From Bacteroidia bacterium (GTDB taxonomy: Bacteria; Bacteroidota; Bacteroidia; Bacteroidales; JAPLDU01): a stretch of DNA of 55,406 bases. Shown here one piece after another: positions 8,619-17,083 of this stretch (within the stretch, counting starts at the first letter, position 1; each line of letters starts with the position of its first letter). Location: positions 37,433-92,838 of the forward strand of contig JAPLDU010000049.1 in the NCBI GenBank assembly GCA_026391255.1. The letters run 5' to 3'. A model generated the notes under the pieces. That model searched no databases and had not been told where the DNA came from. It saw nothing but the letters and a program-made list of their open reading frames with translations. The position numbers and the translations under genes are program-made.

Positions 8619-8730
8619 AAATCACAAATTTCAAAATACAAATAACAAATAAATATCAATCAACAAAATAACAAATTCAAAGTAGTTTGTTCGTATTTGA
8701 ATTGTTGAAATTGTTTATTATTTGTGATTT
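8619..8730. repeat. Large imperfect inverted repeat, C/A-rich arm and G/T-rich arm
   Basis: AAATCACAAAT (8619-8629) pairs with ATTTGTGATTT (8720-8730), and AATTCAAA (8674-8681) pairs with TTTGAATT (8696-8703). The sequence between is CAA/AAT-rich on the left and TTG/ATT-rich on the right, so one strand could fold into a long imperfect stem. It lies between the two cupin genes, and the 3' arm ends about 70 bases before the second. Confidence 0.7.
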
Positions 8731-8797
8731 GTTTTTTGTTTTTTGTGATTTTTTGCCAAAAAGCATCAAGATATCAGAAATATGATACAAATTTACT

Positions 8798-9103
8798 ATG
8801 GAAATAATTAATCTCCGGAATGCACCCAAAGTGCCCTTCAGTCTTGAAGGGTGGAAAATGTACACGTCTGAAAATGCAGAACTCATCCACCTCAGGCTGA
8901 AACCTGGTGAATCTATTGATCTCCACAGTAATCCCTTTGATGTTGTGTTTTATGTGCTCAAAGGAACAAGTACACTTTATGTAAATGGAGATAAAGCTGT
9001 GCTGGAAGCCGATGATACCATCTATGTCAAAGGAGGTGTGATGCGGGGATGGACCAATCACAGCACTGATGAATTCCGGTTACTGGTTGTAAAGCTGTTG
9101 TAA
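8798..9103 (+). CDS. Cupin-domain protein
   Basis: 101 residues, one cupin barrel. LKPGESIDLHSNPFDVVFYVLKG (about 33-55, read in parts) is motif 1 with a single conserved His, and the segment around VKGGVMRGWTNHS (about 77-89) is motif 2. It is about 280 bases downstream of the previous cupin and on the same strand, but a large inverted repeat between them makes a shared transcript uncertain. Similarity to the first cupin is architectural rather than close. Substrate unknown. Confidence 0.75.
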   Translation: MEIINLRNAPKVPFSLEGWKMYTSENAELIHLRLKPGESIDLHSNPFDVVFYVLKGTSTLYVNGDKAVLEADDTIYVKGGVMRGWTNHSTDEFRLLVVKLL

Positions 9104-9110
9104 CTACTCA

Positions 9111-9254
9111 GGCATTTAGGCTGTAGGCATTTAGACTGTAGGCTTTAAGTATCAGGTATCAGGTATCAGGTATCAGGATAAAGTGATGAGTGATGAGTGA
9201 TGAGTGGAAAAGAAATATTTCTTATAACTTAATAACTTAGTAACTTAATAACTT
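9111..9254. repeat. Mixed word array between convergent genes
   Basis: Blocks of GGCATTTAGGCTGTA-like units, GTATCAG (four tandem), GTGATGA (three tandem) and AACTTAAT (8 bp) fill the space between convergent genes. No conventional terminator hairpin is seen. Confidence 0.85.
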
Positions 9255-10589
9255 CTAAATGTTTTCAGATTCAGGAAGTCCGTATTCTTCAGTCATTTTA
9301 ATATTCATGGCTTCCAGTTCATTCAGTACCGGACTGTAAATCTCAGGGATCACGGGGCGGAATACCCCTTTTACCTGTATTTTATTTTCAAGAATCATTT
9401 TAACTGCAACCGCTGCCGGTAATGCCACTGTCCGTGCAATGGAAGTATCGGTCTGCGGGCTTCCGAAATCAAGCATCCGGGAACGTATCACCTCTTTTTT
9501 CCCATCAGGATAAGCAGCAAGGAAAGTATGCTGCATGATCACCATATCACGCTCGTTATCCGGAAGCATCATTTTATCAATCATCAGATCGGAAACGACT
9601 TCATAAGCCGAGTCAATCCCCCTGTTCATGGGTTTACTGTCTAATAAGCCGAGCCATTGGATGGCTGCAACAGCCACTGAATCAATTGCAACACCAAGAA
9701 CATTTGCAATTTGTTGTTTAAGGTTATGTGTATCCGTTAAACCGCAAAGCTTAGCAAGCATATCTGCATAAGTAAGTCCGGACATATCAAATTTATCCAC
9801 CGTGGTAAGGCCAATTTTTTTCATTGCATCAAAGGCTTCGCACCATCCCGGAAACCTGAAAGTACCGCGGTACATGGTTTTTATTTCCGGTATGCCATAA
9901 ATACCTATGTAAGAAATTGAATCCCGGTTCGGGTACACATCAAGCAAACCTATTCCCGGAAAATTAATTTTGTTTGGATTCCTGAACAGGTTGGCTGTAG
10001 GCAAATCAACCACTTTGCCATTTTTAAGGAATCTGGCATCGTTATTCCCTGCAAGCACCACACCTTTCGGACTCCAGGTGAACTTATACATGAAGGGGTT
10101 ATCGGCAGCTTCCGGTGCACATAATGCGCCGCAAAGAGAATAGAATTCTTCAACTTTCCCGCCCCTGTGATGAATATGGTCAATGATCCTCATGGCAGTC
10201 ATGTGATCAATACCCGGATCAAGTCCCATTTCATTAAGAAAAATAATGCCAGCCTCTTTTGCCAGGCTGTCAAGTGCTTCCATCTCAGGCTTTACATAAG
10301 AAGTGGTGACCATGTTCTTCTTCAGCTTAAGAACTTTCCCTGCCACCTGTAAATGAAACAGGTAAGGAAGCAGGCTAACTACAATATCCGCCTCACTGAT
10401 CATCCTTTCCAGTGATTTACCGTCATCAACCGACCAGTTAACATTGATTCCCCTGATATTACCGGCAATCATTTTTTCTGCACGGTCAGGAGTATTGGAA
10501 GCAACCGTCACCTGAAAACCCTGGTTGAGCAAATATCGTATGATCGGCTGTGCGACCATGCCTGCACCTAATATTAAAATTTTCTTCAT
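9255..10589 (-). CDS. Saccharopine dehydrogenase-family NAD(P) oxidoreductase
   Basis: 444 residues from the ATG at 10589; an earlier in-frame TTG would add eleven residues without homology. MKKILILGAGMVAQPI (1-16) starts a Rossmann fold, followed by a saccharopine-dehydrogenase-like catalytic region with GLDPGIDHMTA and a long C-terminal domain. The length and order fit lysine-pathway saccharopine dehydrogenase (glutamate-forming) or the related carboxynorspermidine synthase. No other lysine or polyamine gene is adjacent, so the substrate stays open. The gene is divergent from the CarH-type regulator, with 155 bases between starts. Confidence 0.8.
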   Translation of the reverse strand: MKKILILGAGMVAQPIIRYLLNQGFQVTVASNTPDRAEKMIAGNIRGINVNWSVDDGKSLERMISEADIVVSLLPYLFHLQVAGKVLKLKKNMVTTSYVKPEMEALDSLAKEAGIIFLNEMGLDPGIDHMTAMRIIDHIHHRGGKVEEFYSLCGALCAPEAADNPFMYKFTWSPKGVVLAGNNDARFLKNGKVVDLPTANLFRNPNKINFPGIGLLDVYPNRDSISYIGIYGIPEIKTMYRGTFRFPGWCEAFDAMKKIGLTTVDKFDMSGLTYADMLAKLCGLTDTHNLKQQIANVLGVAIDSVAVAAIQWLGLLDSKPMNRGIDSAYEVVSDLMIDKMMLPDNERDMVIMQHTFLAAYPDGKKEVIRSRMLDFGSPQTDTSIARTVALPAAVAVKMILENKIQVKGVFRPVIPEIYSPVLNELEAMNIKMTEEYGLPESENI

Positions 10590-10677
10590 ATTAATAAAAT
10601 AAATAATCCTGTGAAACTTCAAAAATACTCACTTATTTGAAGCTATTCTTTAAAATATCGATAAAATTGTTAATACA

Positions 10678-10694
10678 TGCTAAGGGCTTGCTAA
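10678..10694 (+). promoter_or_regulatory. Candidate operator: TGCTAA direct repeats 11 bp apart
   Basis: TGCTAA occurs at 10678-10683 and 10689-10694, an exact 11-bp step, in the gap between the divergent dehydrogenase and the CarH-type gene. CarH tetramers bind direct repeats of 11-bp period, so the spacing is suggestive. The bases do not match a published consensus that I can confirm. Confidence 0.25.
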
Positions 10695-10744
10695 ACATTT
10701 TTTTCTGTTGTTTGTTTGTAGTTAAAATTATAAAATATAAAACT

Positions 10745-11626
10745 ATGGCTATTTATTCAATCAGAGACCTCGAAAAGTTGTCCGGAGTAAAAGCTCATAC
10801 AATCAGGATATGGGAAAAAAGATACGGAATAATAAATCCCAAACGAACCACAACTAATATCAGGTATTACAGCGATGACGATCTGAAGAAAATCCTGAAT
10901 ATTTCCATACTGAACAGGAATGGTTATAAGATATCCAAAATAGCAGCGCTGAATGAGGAATTTATTGTAGACCAGGTAGTGAACATAACTAAGGATGTTG
11001 GGAATTCCAATTCGCAAATTGAGAGCCTGATGATGACCATGTTCGAACTGGACGAGAATAAATTCGAAAGGATTCTCGCCAGATTGATCCTGCAGCTTGG
11101 ATTCGAAGAAACCATTATTAATGTTATCTATCCATTGTTTGAAAAAATCGGTTACCTCTGGCAGGCCGGTTCTATTAATCCGCTTCAGGAACATTTTCTG
11201 TCGAATCTTGTCAGGCAGAAGCTCATTGTTGCTATTGACAGCCAGATGGGTGGTGAAAATCCGGCTGCAAAATTATTCACACTGTATCTTCCTGAAGGAG
11301 AAATGCATGAAATTGGTCTCCTGTTCTTTTGCTACCTGATAAAAAAGAAAGGACATAAAGTGATTTACTTTGGCCAGTCTGTACCTTTTAAAGACATTCT
11401 TACAACAAAAAAAATATACGATTCTCGGTATATCGTAACCTTGTTTTCCACTTCTCTTACAAAACTTAAGATAGACAATTACCTGCAGAATCTTTCAGAG
11501 AATTTCGCTGATCAGACTATTATCATTTCAGGGTCGCAGGTTAAAAATACTGACATTTCGAAATACCCGAACATCCGCAAGATTAATTCAGTAGTTGACT
11601 TCAGAAATTTCATCAATTCCATCTGA
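10745..11626 (+). CDS. MerR-family regulator with B12-binding domain (CarH/LitR type)
   Basis: 293 residues from the ATG at 10745, which begins a MerR helix-turn-helix (SIRDLEKLSG, then HTIRIWEKRYG 18-28). A four-helix cap holds the light-sensor signature W-X9-EH exactly: Trp139, Glu149, His150. The Rossmann-like cobalamin domain has EMHEIG (186-191), matching the EXHXXG motif with lower-ligand His188. Known: in CarH, adenosylcobalamin bound here makes a tetrameric repressor that light breaks apart. Inference: a B12-dependent photosensor. Its targets are not obvious because no carotenoid or photolyase gene is present; the divergent dehydrogenase gene or the regulator itself are candidates. 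A terminator follows. Confidence 0.85.
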   Translation: MAIYSIRDLEKLSGVKAHTIRIWEKRYGIINPKRTTTNIRYYSDDDLKKILNISILNRNGYKISKIAALNEEFIVDQVVNITKDVGNSNSQIESLMMTMFELDENKFERILARLILQLGFEETIINVIYPLFEKIGYLWQAGSINPLQEHFLSNLVRQKLIVAIDSQMGGENPAAKLFTLYLPEGEMHEIGLLFFCYLIKKKGHKVIYFGQSVPFKDILTTKKIYDSRYIVTLFSTSLTKLKIDNYLQNLSENFADQTIIISGSQVKNTDISKYPNIRKINSVVDFRNFINSI

Positions 11627-11645
11627 TCTGCGTAACGTTTATTTG

Positions 11646-11677
11646 AAAAAGCCGATGCATTGCACCGGCTTTTTTTG
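11646..11677 (+). terminator. Intrinsic terminator after CarH-type gene
   Basis: AAAAAGCCG pairs with CGGCTTTTT around a ten-base loop, followed by a T run. It lies 20 bases past the stop codon. The flanking A and T runs make it potentially bidirectional. Confidence 0.85.
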
Positions 11678-11844
11678 TAACAATTCCGGTTGTTAAGACA
11701 ATAGATAGTCAGACGTCAGGAAATAAATAACAATTTCTGCTTATGTTAAAATATTACAAAAAATCTTAACGAAATATATTTTACTGAATAGCCTGCAATC
11801 TTTCAGTCTAAAGCCTGGCTGACGGCATAGTTAATAAATTATAC

Positions 11845-11935
11845 TGCTTATCCACTTTAATCAAGTAAGACCTCACCAACCTCCCCTAACACAGGGGAGG
11901 CTAAATTTGCGTTTCCTTACCGAAGTGGATAAGCA
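11845..11935. repeat. Nested palindromic element
   Basis: The outer arms TGCTTATCCACTT (11845-11857) and AAGTGGATAAGCA (11923-11935) are perfect inverted repeats. Inside is a perfect hairpin CCTCCCCT-AACAC-AGGGGAGG (11880-11900). The GC-rich inner hairpin stands out in an AT-rich background and looks like a small mobile or repetitive palindromic unit. Confidence 0.75.
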
Positions 11936-12405
11936 ATTAAATTATATTCATCCAAAATTATTCAAATTTTCGTAATTTTTTGTAATATAAATAATTAAAG
12001 ACTTCTCATCTTATGTTTTTTTGAACACTGATGTCGGTTTAATTTTAGTTCAATTATGATTTATCACCTGTATATACTCAGAATATGTTTTATATCAGCA
12101 TTTTACATGACATAATTAACATATGTAGTGTTTATCATTGTAACCTAATTACTTAGATATTTATTAAACACTTATTAAAACAATATTAAATTGTAAGTAA
12201 TATTTTAGTATTTAATTATAATTTAGAATCATTAAACTTAAATTTTTGATAACCATTATCCATATATGTTTAATACGTACTTTGTTATTTAGAATGATTG
12301 TAAAAAAGGGATTTTTTAATTAAATAGTGTTTTTTTTATGTTTTATAACGCATTATTTTTGTTCAACGATAATACATTAAAATATCAGACAAAAAAACTG
12401 AAATT

Positions 12406-12912
12406 ATGACAGCAATAGAATTCAATTATCAGTTGGTTGGTTTACAGGATCACCTGAAAAATTATGCTACCAGCCTGACCTCAAATAAGCAGGATGCGCT
12501 TGACCTGTTACAGGAAACAAATCTGAAAGCTATCCGTTACCGGGAGATGTTTGAGGATCACACTAATTTAAAGGCCTGGACCTATACTATCATGAAGAAC
12601 ACTTTTATTAATACTTATCGTAAGAGTGTTAAGCAAAATACGATGTTTGATTCCACCAAGGACCTTTATTTTCTGTCATTACCGCAGGATTCCGGAATTT
12701 ATTCACCGGAATCACAATATAATTCCAGTGAGATTACTAAAACCATCGATCAACTGGAAGATGAATACCGCATTCCTTTTACCATGCATACTACCGGTTA
12801 TAAATATAAAGAAATATCGGAAAAACTGAACCTGCCTATCGGAACAGTGAAAAGCCGTATTTTCTTTACCCGTAAAAAACTGATGGATGCACTTAAGGCT
12901 TATGGGCTCTAA
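12406..12912 (+). CDS. ECF-type RNA polymerase sigma factor
   Basis: 168 residues. Region 2 runs from about residue 25 (QDALDLLQETNLKAIRYR) to RKSVKQ near 78, and region 4 from about 118 to 165 with KEISEKLNLPIGTVKSR as the -35 recognition helix-turn-helix. Two-domain length is typical of Bacteroidota ECF factors. Unlike the other two sigma genes in the window, it has no adjacent membrane-anchored partner, so its control may be at transcription or through a distant anti-sigma factor. It follows an unusually long AT-rich leader. A short word array (12961-12996) follows. Confidence 0.9.
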   Translation: MTAIEFNYQLVGLQDHLKNYATSLTSNKQDALDLLQETNLKAIRYREMFEDHTNLKAWTYTIMKNTFINTYRKSVKQNTMFDSTKDLYFLSLPQDSGIYSPESQYNSSEITKTIDQLEDEYRIPFTMHTTGYKYKEISEKLNLPIGTVKSRIFFTRKKLMDALKAYGL

Positions 12913-12960
12913 GATTTATACTCAAAACATAATATTACTCAGGCCGGTAGGTTTATAAAA

Positions 12961-12996
12961 GCTATGAGTTATGAGTTATGAATTATGAGTTTTGAA
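12961..12996. repeat. Short word array (GTTATGA type)
   Basis: Four to five units of GAGTTATGA/GAATTATGA form lie between convergent genes. It is a short member of the intergenic word-array family. Confidence 0.6.
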
Positions 12997-13030
12997 TACC
13001 GGATGAATTAGCTGAATAGTTGCTATAATC

Positions 13031-14044
13031 CTATTTGATTTCGCTCACGAAATTCTTCAAATAATCTTCGTATTTAGTATCCTTGTAGAGGTCTTTTGCA
13101 AAATACTTCAGAATAGGCTCAATTCCTTTCGGTGCCATATAACCGTTTACGACATTTATGATTTGTAAACTTTCATTGATGTACACAACGGCCGGATAAT
13201 TCATTTTCCCCTGCAATAAAGCAATAGCAAGCTGGTGCGGATAATTGGGTGATTTTTTTTCATTCACAAAAATCTGGTCGCCTATCTTCAGTGTATCCTC
13301 TGACTCAGCAAGTAACCTCACCGGGTAAAAATCAGTATTCAGGTAATTGGCTATAAATGGATCTGTGAAGGTAGTTTTGTTCATGACCAGTGAACCTGTA
13401 TTGTAGTTTGAATAAATATCAATAATTGTCTTTTTGGGAGTAGTTTTGTTTAGTTCCATTGCTTCATTGAACGTGTACCAGTGAATGAGTTCCTTTCTTT
13501 TAACCGTATCACGGAAAGTTTCCTCAAAATTTTGCCTGAAGTCCTCATAATTGGAAGTCTTATTGATCCTTTCTGCAAACCATATCAGCAGCGATTGTAT
13601 CTTGTCCGAACTCATGTAACCGGGAACAGGGTTGGCCGTAAAATTCTCATCAATATAAACAATGGTAGGATACGACATCTTGCCCTGCAGCATTTCTATT
13701 GCTAACTGGTGTGGCGGACGGTTTCCTTCACCTGTATTCCAGTACTTTTTACCGCGGTAAATAACGGTATCCCTGGTCTCTGCATTAAACTTAACCGGAT
13801 AAAAGTTAGCATTAATGTAGGATGCAATAAAAGGATTCTGCCAGCAATCCTTGTCCATCTTTTTGCACCACCCACACCAATCGGTGTACATGTCAATCAT
13901 AATGGTCTTCGGAGTTGACTGCTGAAGCTTTTCAGCTTCCTGCAGACTGTACCATTTAATATAATTCTCGGGGGCTAAGTCCTGTGCCTTGCCAAAGATT
14001 CCGAAGGCAAACAGGAGAATTCCAAGGAGAATATTATTTTTCAT
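13031..14044 (-). CDS. Secreted double-thioredoxin-fold protein
   Basis: 337 residues with a Sec signal peptide (hydrophobic 4-18, cleavage near KAQ at 21). Two homologous thioredoxin-like domains follow, each introduced by a WY-S/T-F/L-EA motif (about 31 and 196). The first carries the redox motif CGWC (Cys57, Cys60) in DWCGWCKKMD and resembles DUF255/thioredoxin_7 proteins. In the second, the matching position reads SNYNTGSLVM and has no cysteine, so only one domain can be redox active. Later segments repeat too (ANFYPVKF versus TDFYPVRL; GKMSYPTIVYI versus GKMNYPAVVYI), showing internal duplication. Likely a periplasmic disulfide reductase or chaperone. Confidence 0.8.
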   Translation of the reverse strand: MKNNILLGILLFAFGIFGKAQDLAPENYIKWYSLQEAEKLQQSTPKTIMIDMYTDWCGWCKKMDKDCWQNPFIASYINANFYPVKFNAETRDTVIYRGKKYWNTGEGNRPPHQLAIEMLQGKMSYPTIVYIDENFTANPVPGYMSSDKIQSLLIWFAERINKTSNYEDFRQNFEETFRDTVKRKELIHWYTFNEAMELNKTTPKKTIIDIYSNYNTGSLVMNKTTFTDPFIANYLNTDFYPVRLLAESEDTLKIGDQIFVNEKKSPNYPHQLAIALLQGKMNYPAVVYINESLQIINVVNGYMAPKGIEPILKYFAKDLYKDTKYEDYLKNFVSEIK

Positions 14045-14082
14045 TCGCAGGGATCTTGAATTATAAATAACTTTGAATAATA

Positions 14083-14475
14083 TTACCGGACAACTACTTC
14101 AAATGCAGGTGGTTTCTGAATATGTTTTTTCACAGCGCAAGACCCGGCAGCGGCAATTACAGAATCCTTGTATTTTTCAGGAAAATCAACAGGAAGATTA
14201 ATTTCGATGCGAATCTTTCCTATCATTCTGCTGGCCTGGTCATATTCAGTGCTTTGAGTCAATGTAATTCCTTCTGTAGAAATATTTCTTTGTTCACAAA
14301 ACATTTTCACATAAAACCCGGCACATGTTCCAAGAGAGATCATAAACAGATCAAAAGGAGCAGGTGCGGTGTCTTCTCCTCCTGATTGTACAGGCTGATC
14401 AGTTACCACTGTATGTCCTTTATAATCGGCATACACTTTTTTCCCATCACCCAGGTAAATCTGCATTTCCATCAT
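14083..14475 (-). CDS. OsmC-family protein
   Basis: 130 residues from ATG at 14475; a TTG two codons upstream is also possible. The OsmC/Ohr fold is shown by the paired reactive cysteines, one in SLGTCAGFYV (about residue 51) and one in AAGSCAVKKH (about 112), plus PAPFDLFMISLGTC. Family members reduce organic hydroperoxides with a thiol partner, although this YhfA-like branch is less well defined. It lies 39 bases downstream on the same strand from no other gene; the thioredoxin gene that follows it in transcription order is a plausible functional neighbour. Confidence 0.85.
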   Translation of the reverse strand: MMEMQIYLGDGKKVYADYKGHTVVTDQPVQSGGEDTAPAPFDLFMISLGTCAGFYVKMFCEQRNISTEGITLTQSTEYDQASRMIGKIRIEINLPVDFPEKYKDSVIAAAGSCAVKKHIQKPPAFEVVVR

Positions 14476-14632
14476 TGGCAAAATAAACGCTTATTAAAAA
14501 CATTCCATAAAAAGTTAAGTTCAGATAAGACAATTACCTGGAAAAATGTTTGCCTGCCGGAGTTCCTTGTCATTTAAATTTTCAGGAATAATAGTATGAA
14601 GAAGAAGAAAAATTCCTACGGTATTTATTGTA

Positions 14633-15232
14633 TCAGAAGGTATATCCTATCGATAATTCATATCTCCAGAGAAGTGACTCATTAGGTACATTTTCGTATT
14701 TGAAGGCTGTCAGTGTGGAATAACCCCATCCAAGGCCCAGCAAGGCTTCGCCGTACAAATGATTATCCATCTTGCGGTATTTAAAACCAAGAGTAGCCCC
14801 AAGTCCATATAACCTGGCATTCTGAGTCACATCATTCATGCCCTGCATTTCATATTTAATATCAAAATTCTGCTTGTAAAACAGGTTCATGTACCTGGCA
14901 TAAATACCATAAAACAACCCCTGAGGGCGTCTGTTATAGCTGTTGGCATACGGATAAATCCGGTACTCCGGAAAAATGCTCCATCCGGTCAGGCTCTTGG
15001 TCCAGAATGGCTGACCATCAATGCCTGTTTGACTGTCACTCATATACTTTCCAAAATCACCATTTATAATAATAGTTCTGTCAAATGCAAGCATTTTCTC
15101 ATAACCCAATCCAAATTTAAATGTCGTTATAGGACCTACCAGATCAAGCCTGACAAAGTCATACTGAGATACTGCCGGTTTAATGAAAATCAGCATGATA
15201 CCTGCAATTAACCCTGATATTCTGAGATTCAT
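14633..15232 (-). CDS. Small secreted beta-rich (outer-membrane-like) protein
   Basis: 199 residues from the ATG at 15232; a TTG three codons upstream is less likely. An N-terminal signal peptide (ISGLIAGIMLIFIKPAVSQ) precedes alternating aromatic/hydrophobic strands, and the last residues WRYELSIGYTF end in Phe, as in outer-membrane beta-barrels. Length and strand pattern fit an eight-stranded barrel of the DUF3575-like kind. No closer family is recognised. It stands alone between OsmC and the nitronate monooxygenase. Confidence 0.6.
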   Translation of the reverse strand: MNLRISGLIAGIMLIFIKPAVSQYDFVRLDLVGPITTFKFGLGYEKMLAFDRTIIINGDFGKYMSDSQTGIDGQPFWTKSLTGWSIFPEYRIYPYANSYNRRPQGLFYGIYARYMNLFYKQNFDIKYEMQGMNDVTQNARLYGLGATLGFKYRKMDNHLYGEALLGLGWGYSTLTAFKYENVPNESLLWRYELSIGYTF

Positions 15233-15313
15233 AATGTTCAAATAATCAAATTGATTTAATGCAAGGGCAAAATTAAAAATAATTTCCTTGTGTGAGTTTA
15301 GTTTTTTGCCTGT

Positions 15314-16402
15314 TTAAATACCCGGTGAATTGTTTTTCTTTTCTTCCAGGTATTCGTTCTTCAGTTCGGTAAATATTTCTTTAACCGACTGTATTTTAGT
15401 TGCCCTGTATGCATTGCTGCCGGCAAATGCGAAACCATTGTTCAGGTTTCCCCTGTATGCATTGATCAGAGCGGAAATAATACAATAGGGACTGTCCTGT
15501 ACATCGCAGGTTTTAATACATTTAAACGGACAACTGACCGGTTGCTTTTGTCCGAGTCTGATTTTATTGATGAAAGAATTAACTATGGCACGACCCGGCA
15601 TACCTACAGGGCTTTCAATAATTTCGATATCCTTTTCTGATGCGTTGATATAAGCTTGTTTGAACTCTGGTGCGGCATCGCATTCCCAGGTTGTTACAAA
15701 CCTCGATCCCATCTGAACACCGACGGGACATTGCTGCAGCATATTGTAAATATCGGCTCCGGTATAAATTCCTCCGGCTGCGATGATTGGAATTTTTTTC
15801 CCTTCTCTTTCCTCATATAGTTTTACCTCCCTGCATACATCCTTCACTAAAATTTCCAGTCTGAAGTTTTCATCATTCAGTTGGGCGGTCTTGAAACCCA
15901 GGTGCCCACCAGCTTTGGGCCCTTCAACCACAAATGCATCAGGAAGATAATTATAATTTAATTTCCATTTTTCACATATAAGCTTTGCCGCACGGCCGGA
16001 AGAAACGATAGGTACCAGTTTTGTTTTGCAGCCTTCTGTTAAATATGATGGTAAATCGAATGGTAATCCTGCTCCTGCAAAAATAATGTCGATTTTTCCT
16101 CTGATAGCTGTTCTGACCATATCTGCAAAATTTGTCAGAGCCACCATTATGTTTACACCCAATACCCCATTTGTCAGGCTCCTCGCTTTGGCAATTTCAG
16201 CTGCAAGACCTAAAATACTGGCTTCAAGATAATCCCTGGACAAATCCTGGTAGAGCAAACCAATACCGGCACTTGAGATCACTCCTACTCCACCTTCATT
16301 AGCCACTGCTGCAGCCAGACGTGATAGTGATACTCCAACACCCATTCCACCCTGAATGATGGGAATAGGTATTGTGAGATTTCCTATTTTAAGACTTTTC
16401 AT
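15314..16402 (-). CDS. Nitronate monooxygenase / 2-nitropropane dioxygenase-like flavoprotein
   Basis: 362 residues, FMN TIM barrel. IPIIQGGMGVGVS (about 13-25) is the N-terminal flavin region, EGPKAGGHLG (about 169-178) the phosphate-loop region with the expected His, and AAGGIYTG (about 215-222) the second phosphate-binding segment. A Cys-rich insertion near residues 300-317 (CPFKCIKTCD, then SPYC) is shared by a branch found in anaerobes and may bind metal. The family oxidises alkyl nitronates, but members related to FabK enoyl-ACP reductase are hard to separate by eye, so the substrate is uncertain. Confidence 0.8.
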   Translation of the reverse strand: MKSLKIGNLTIPIPIIQGGMGVGVSLSRLAAAVANEGGVGVISSAGIGLLYQDLSRDYLEASILGLAAEIAKARSLTNGVLGVNIMVALTNFADMVRTAIRGKIDIIFAGAGLPFDLPSYLTEGCKTKLVPIVSSGRAAKLICEKWKLNYNYLPDAFVVEGPKAGGHLGFKTAQLNDENFRLEILVKDVCREVKLYEEREGKKIPIIAAGGIYTGADIYNMLQQCPVGVQMGSRFVTTWECDAAPEFKQAYINASEKDIEIIESPVGMPGRAIVNSFINKIRLGQKQPVSCPFKCIKTCDVQDSPYCIISALINAYRGNLNNGFAFAGSNAYRATKIQSVKEIFTELKNEYLEEKKNNSPGI

Positions 16403-16504
16403 TAAATTCCAAATATCTTACCTGAGGTCCGTCGTTAAACAAAATCAATAACTTATAAAAACATAAAATTGTATAACTTTGGTTAAATAACATGCTGAAA
16501 ATAC

Positions 16505-16550
16505 TGGTGCGAAAAAATAAGACAGTATTATTATTAATACTATCGCACCA
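16505..16550. repeat. Nested inverted repeat
   Basis: Outer arms TGGTGCGA (16505-16512) and TCGCACCA (16543-16550) are perfect complements. The inner stem AGTATTA-TTAT-TAATACT spans 16524-16541. It could be a structured leader, an operator or the remnant of a small element. It lies about 100 bases upstream of the nitronate monooxygenase start. Confidence 0.7.
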
Positions 16551-16933
16551 AGGCTTCCGGGATGGAATGAATGTTAAATTAACTAAATATCACTAAATTT
16601 CAGGCTGTAAAAATAATAAATTCCCAATAAAAAAAACAAATATTTGACAACAATTTGTATTTTAATAACTTACATCTAATTATCCAAATTATTCAGTTTT
16701 TTAAAATCTTATATATTCATGATAATTAATCTATTGAACTTAAAATATATTGTACAATCAGGAGAAATTCTTACAAAACATTGACGATATTAAACTTCGC
16801 ACCACAGATTTTCAGGGAATTAATCTGCTTAAAAACCGTCGTAAACAATAATGTAATCTGGTTCCATTTTTTAATGGTTCAATCATGAATATTCAATTTA
16901 TCATATTTTTGGTTGTCCAGAATGTATTATTTA

Positions 16934-17083
16934 GTGTCTGTCCATTATATTCAATATTTTGATTAACGAATATCGATTAACGATTTTAGATTTCTGATGT
17001 TATCATTAAATCAGATGATTATAAGTACTTCATAAATCAAAAATCGTTGATCCTTGTTCTTAAATCAGTTTAAAGAAAAACTC
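16934..17083 (+). mobile_element. MITE-like palindromic element, copy 1
   Basis: 150 bp. It begins GTGTCTGTCC and carries the long internal inverted repeat GATTAACGATTTTAGAT / ATCAAAAATCGTTGATC. The 6-bp target duplication TATTTA flanks it at 16928-16933 and 17084-17089. It has no coding capacity. It lies just upstream of the glycosidase/SUMF1 gene. Confidence 0.85.

Larger units (their letters stand above)
11627..12405. other. Long AT-rich intergenic region with nested hairpin
   Basis: This 779-base stretch has no ORF of useful length. It contains the terminator above, a nested palindromic element at 11845-11935, and then about 450 bases of very AT-rich sequence leading to the ECF sigma gene. 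The AT-rich part probably holds that gene's promoter, but no exact TTTG-N19/21-TAnnTTTG pair stands out. Confidence 0.5.

Noticed and set aside
10590-10744. Cobalamin riboswitch before the CarH-type gene
   Set aside because: No B12-box-like conserved core or extended multi-stem fold is seen in the 155-base gap.
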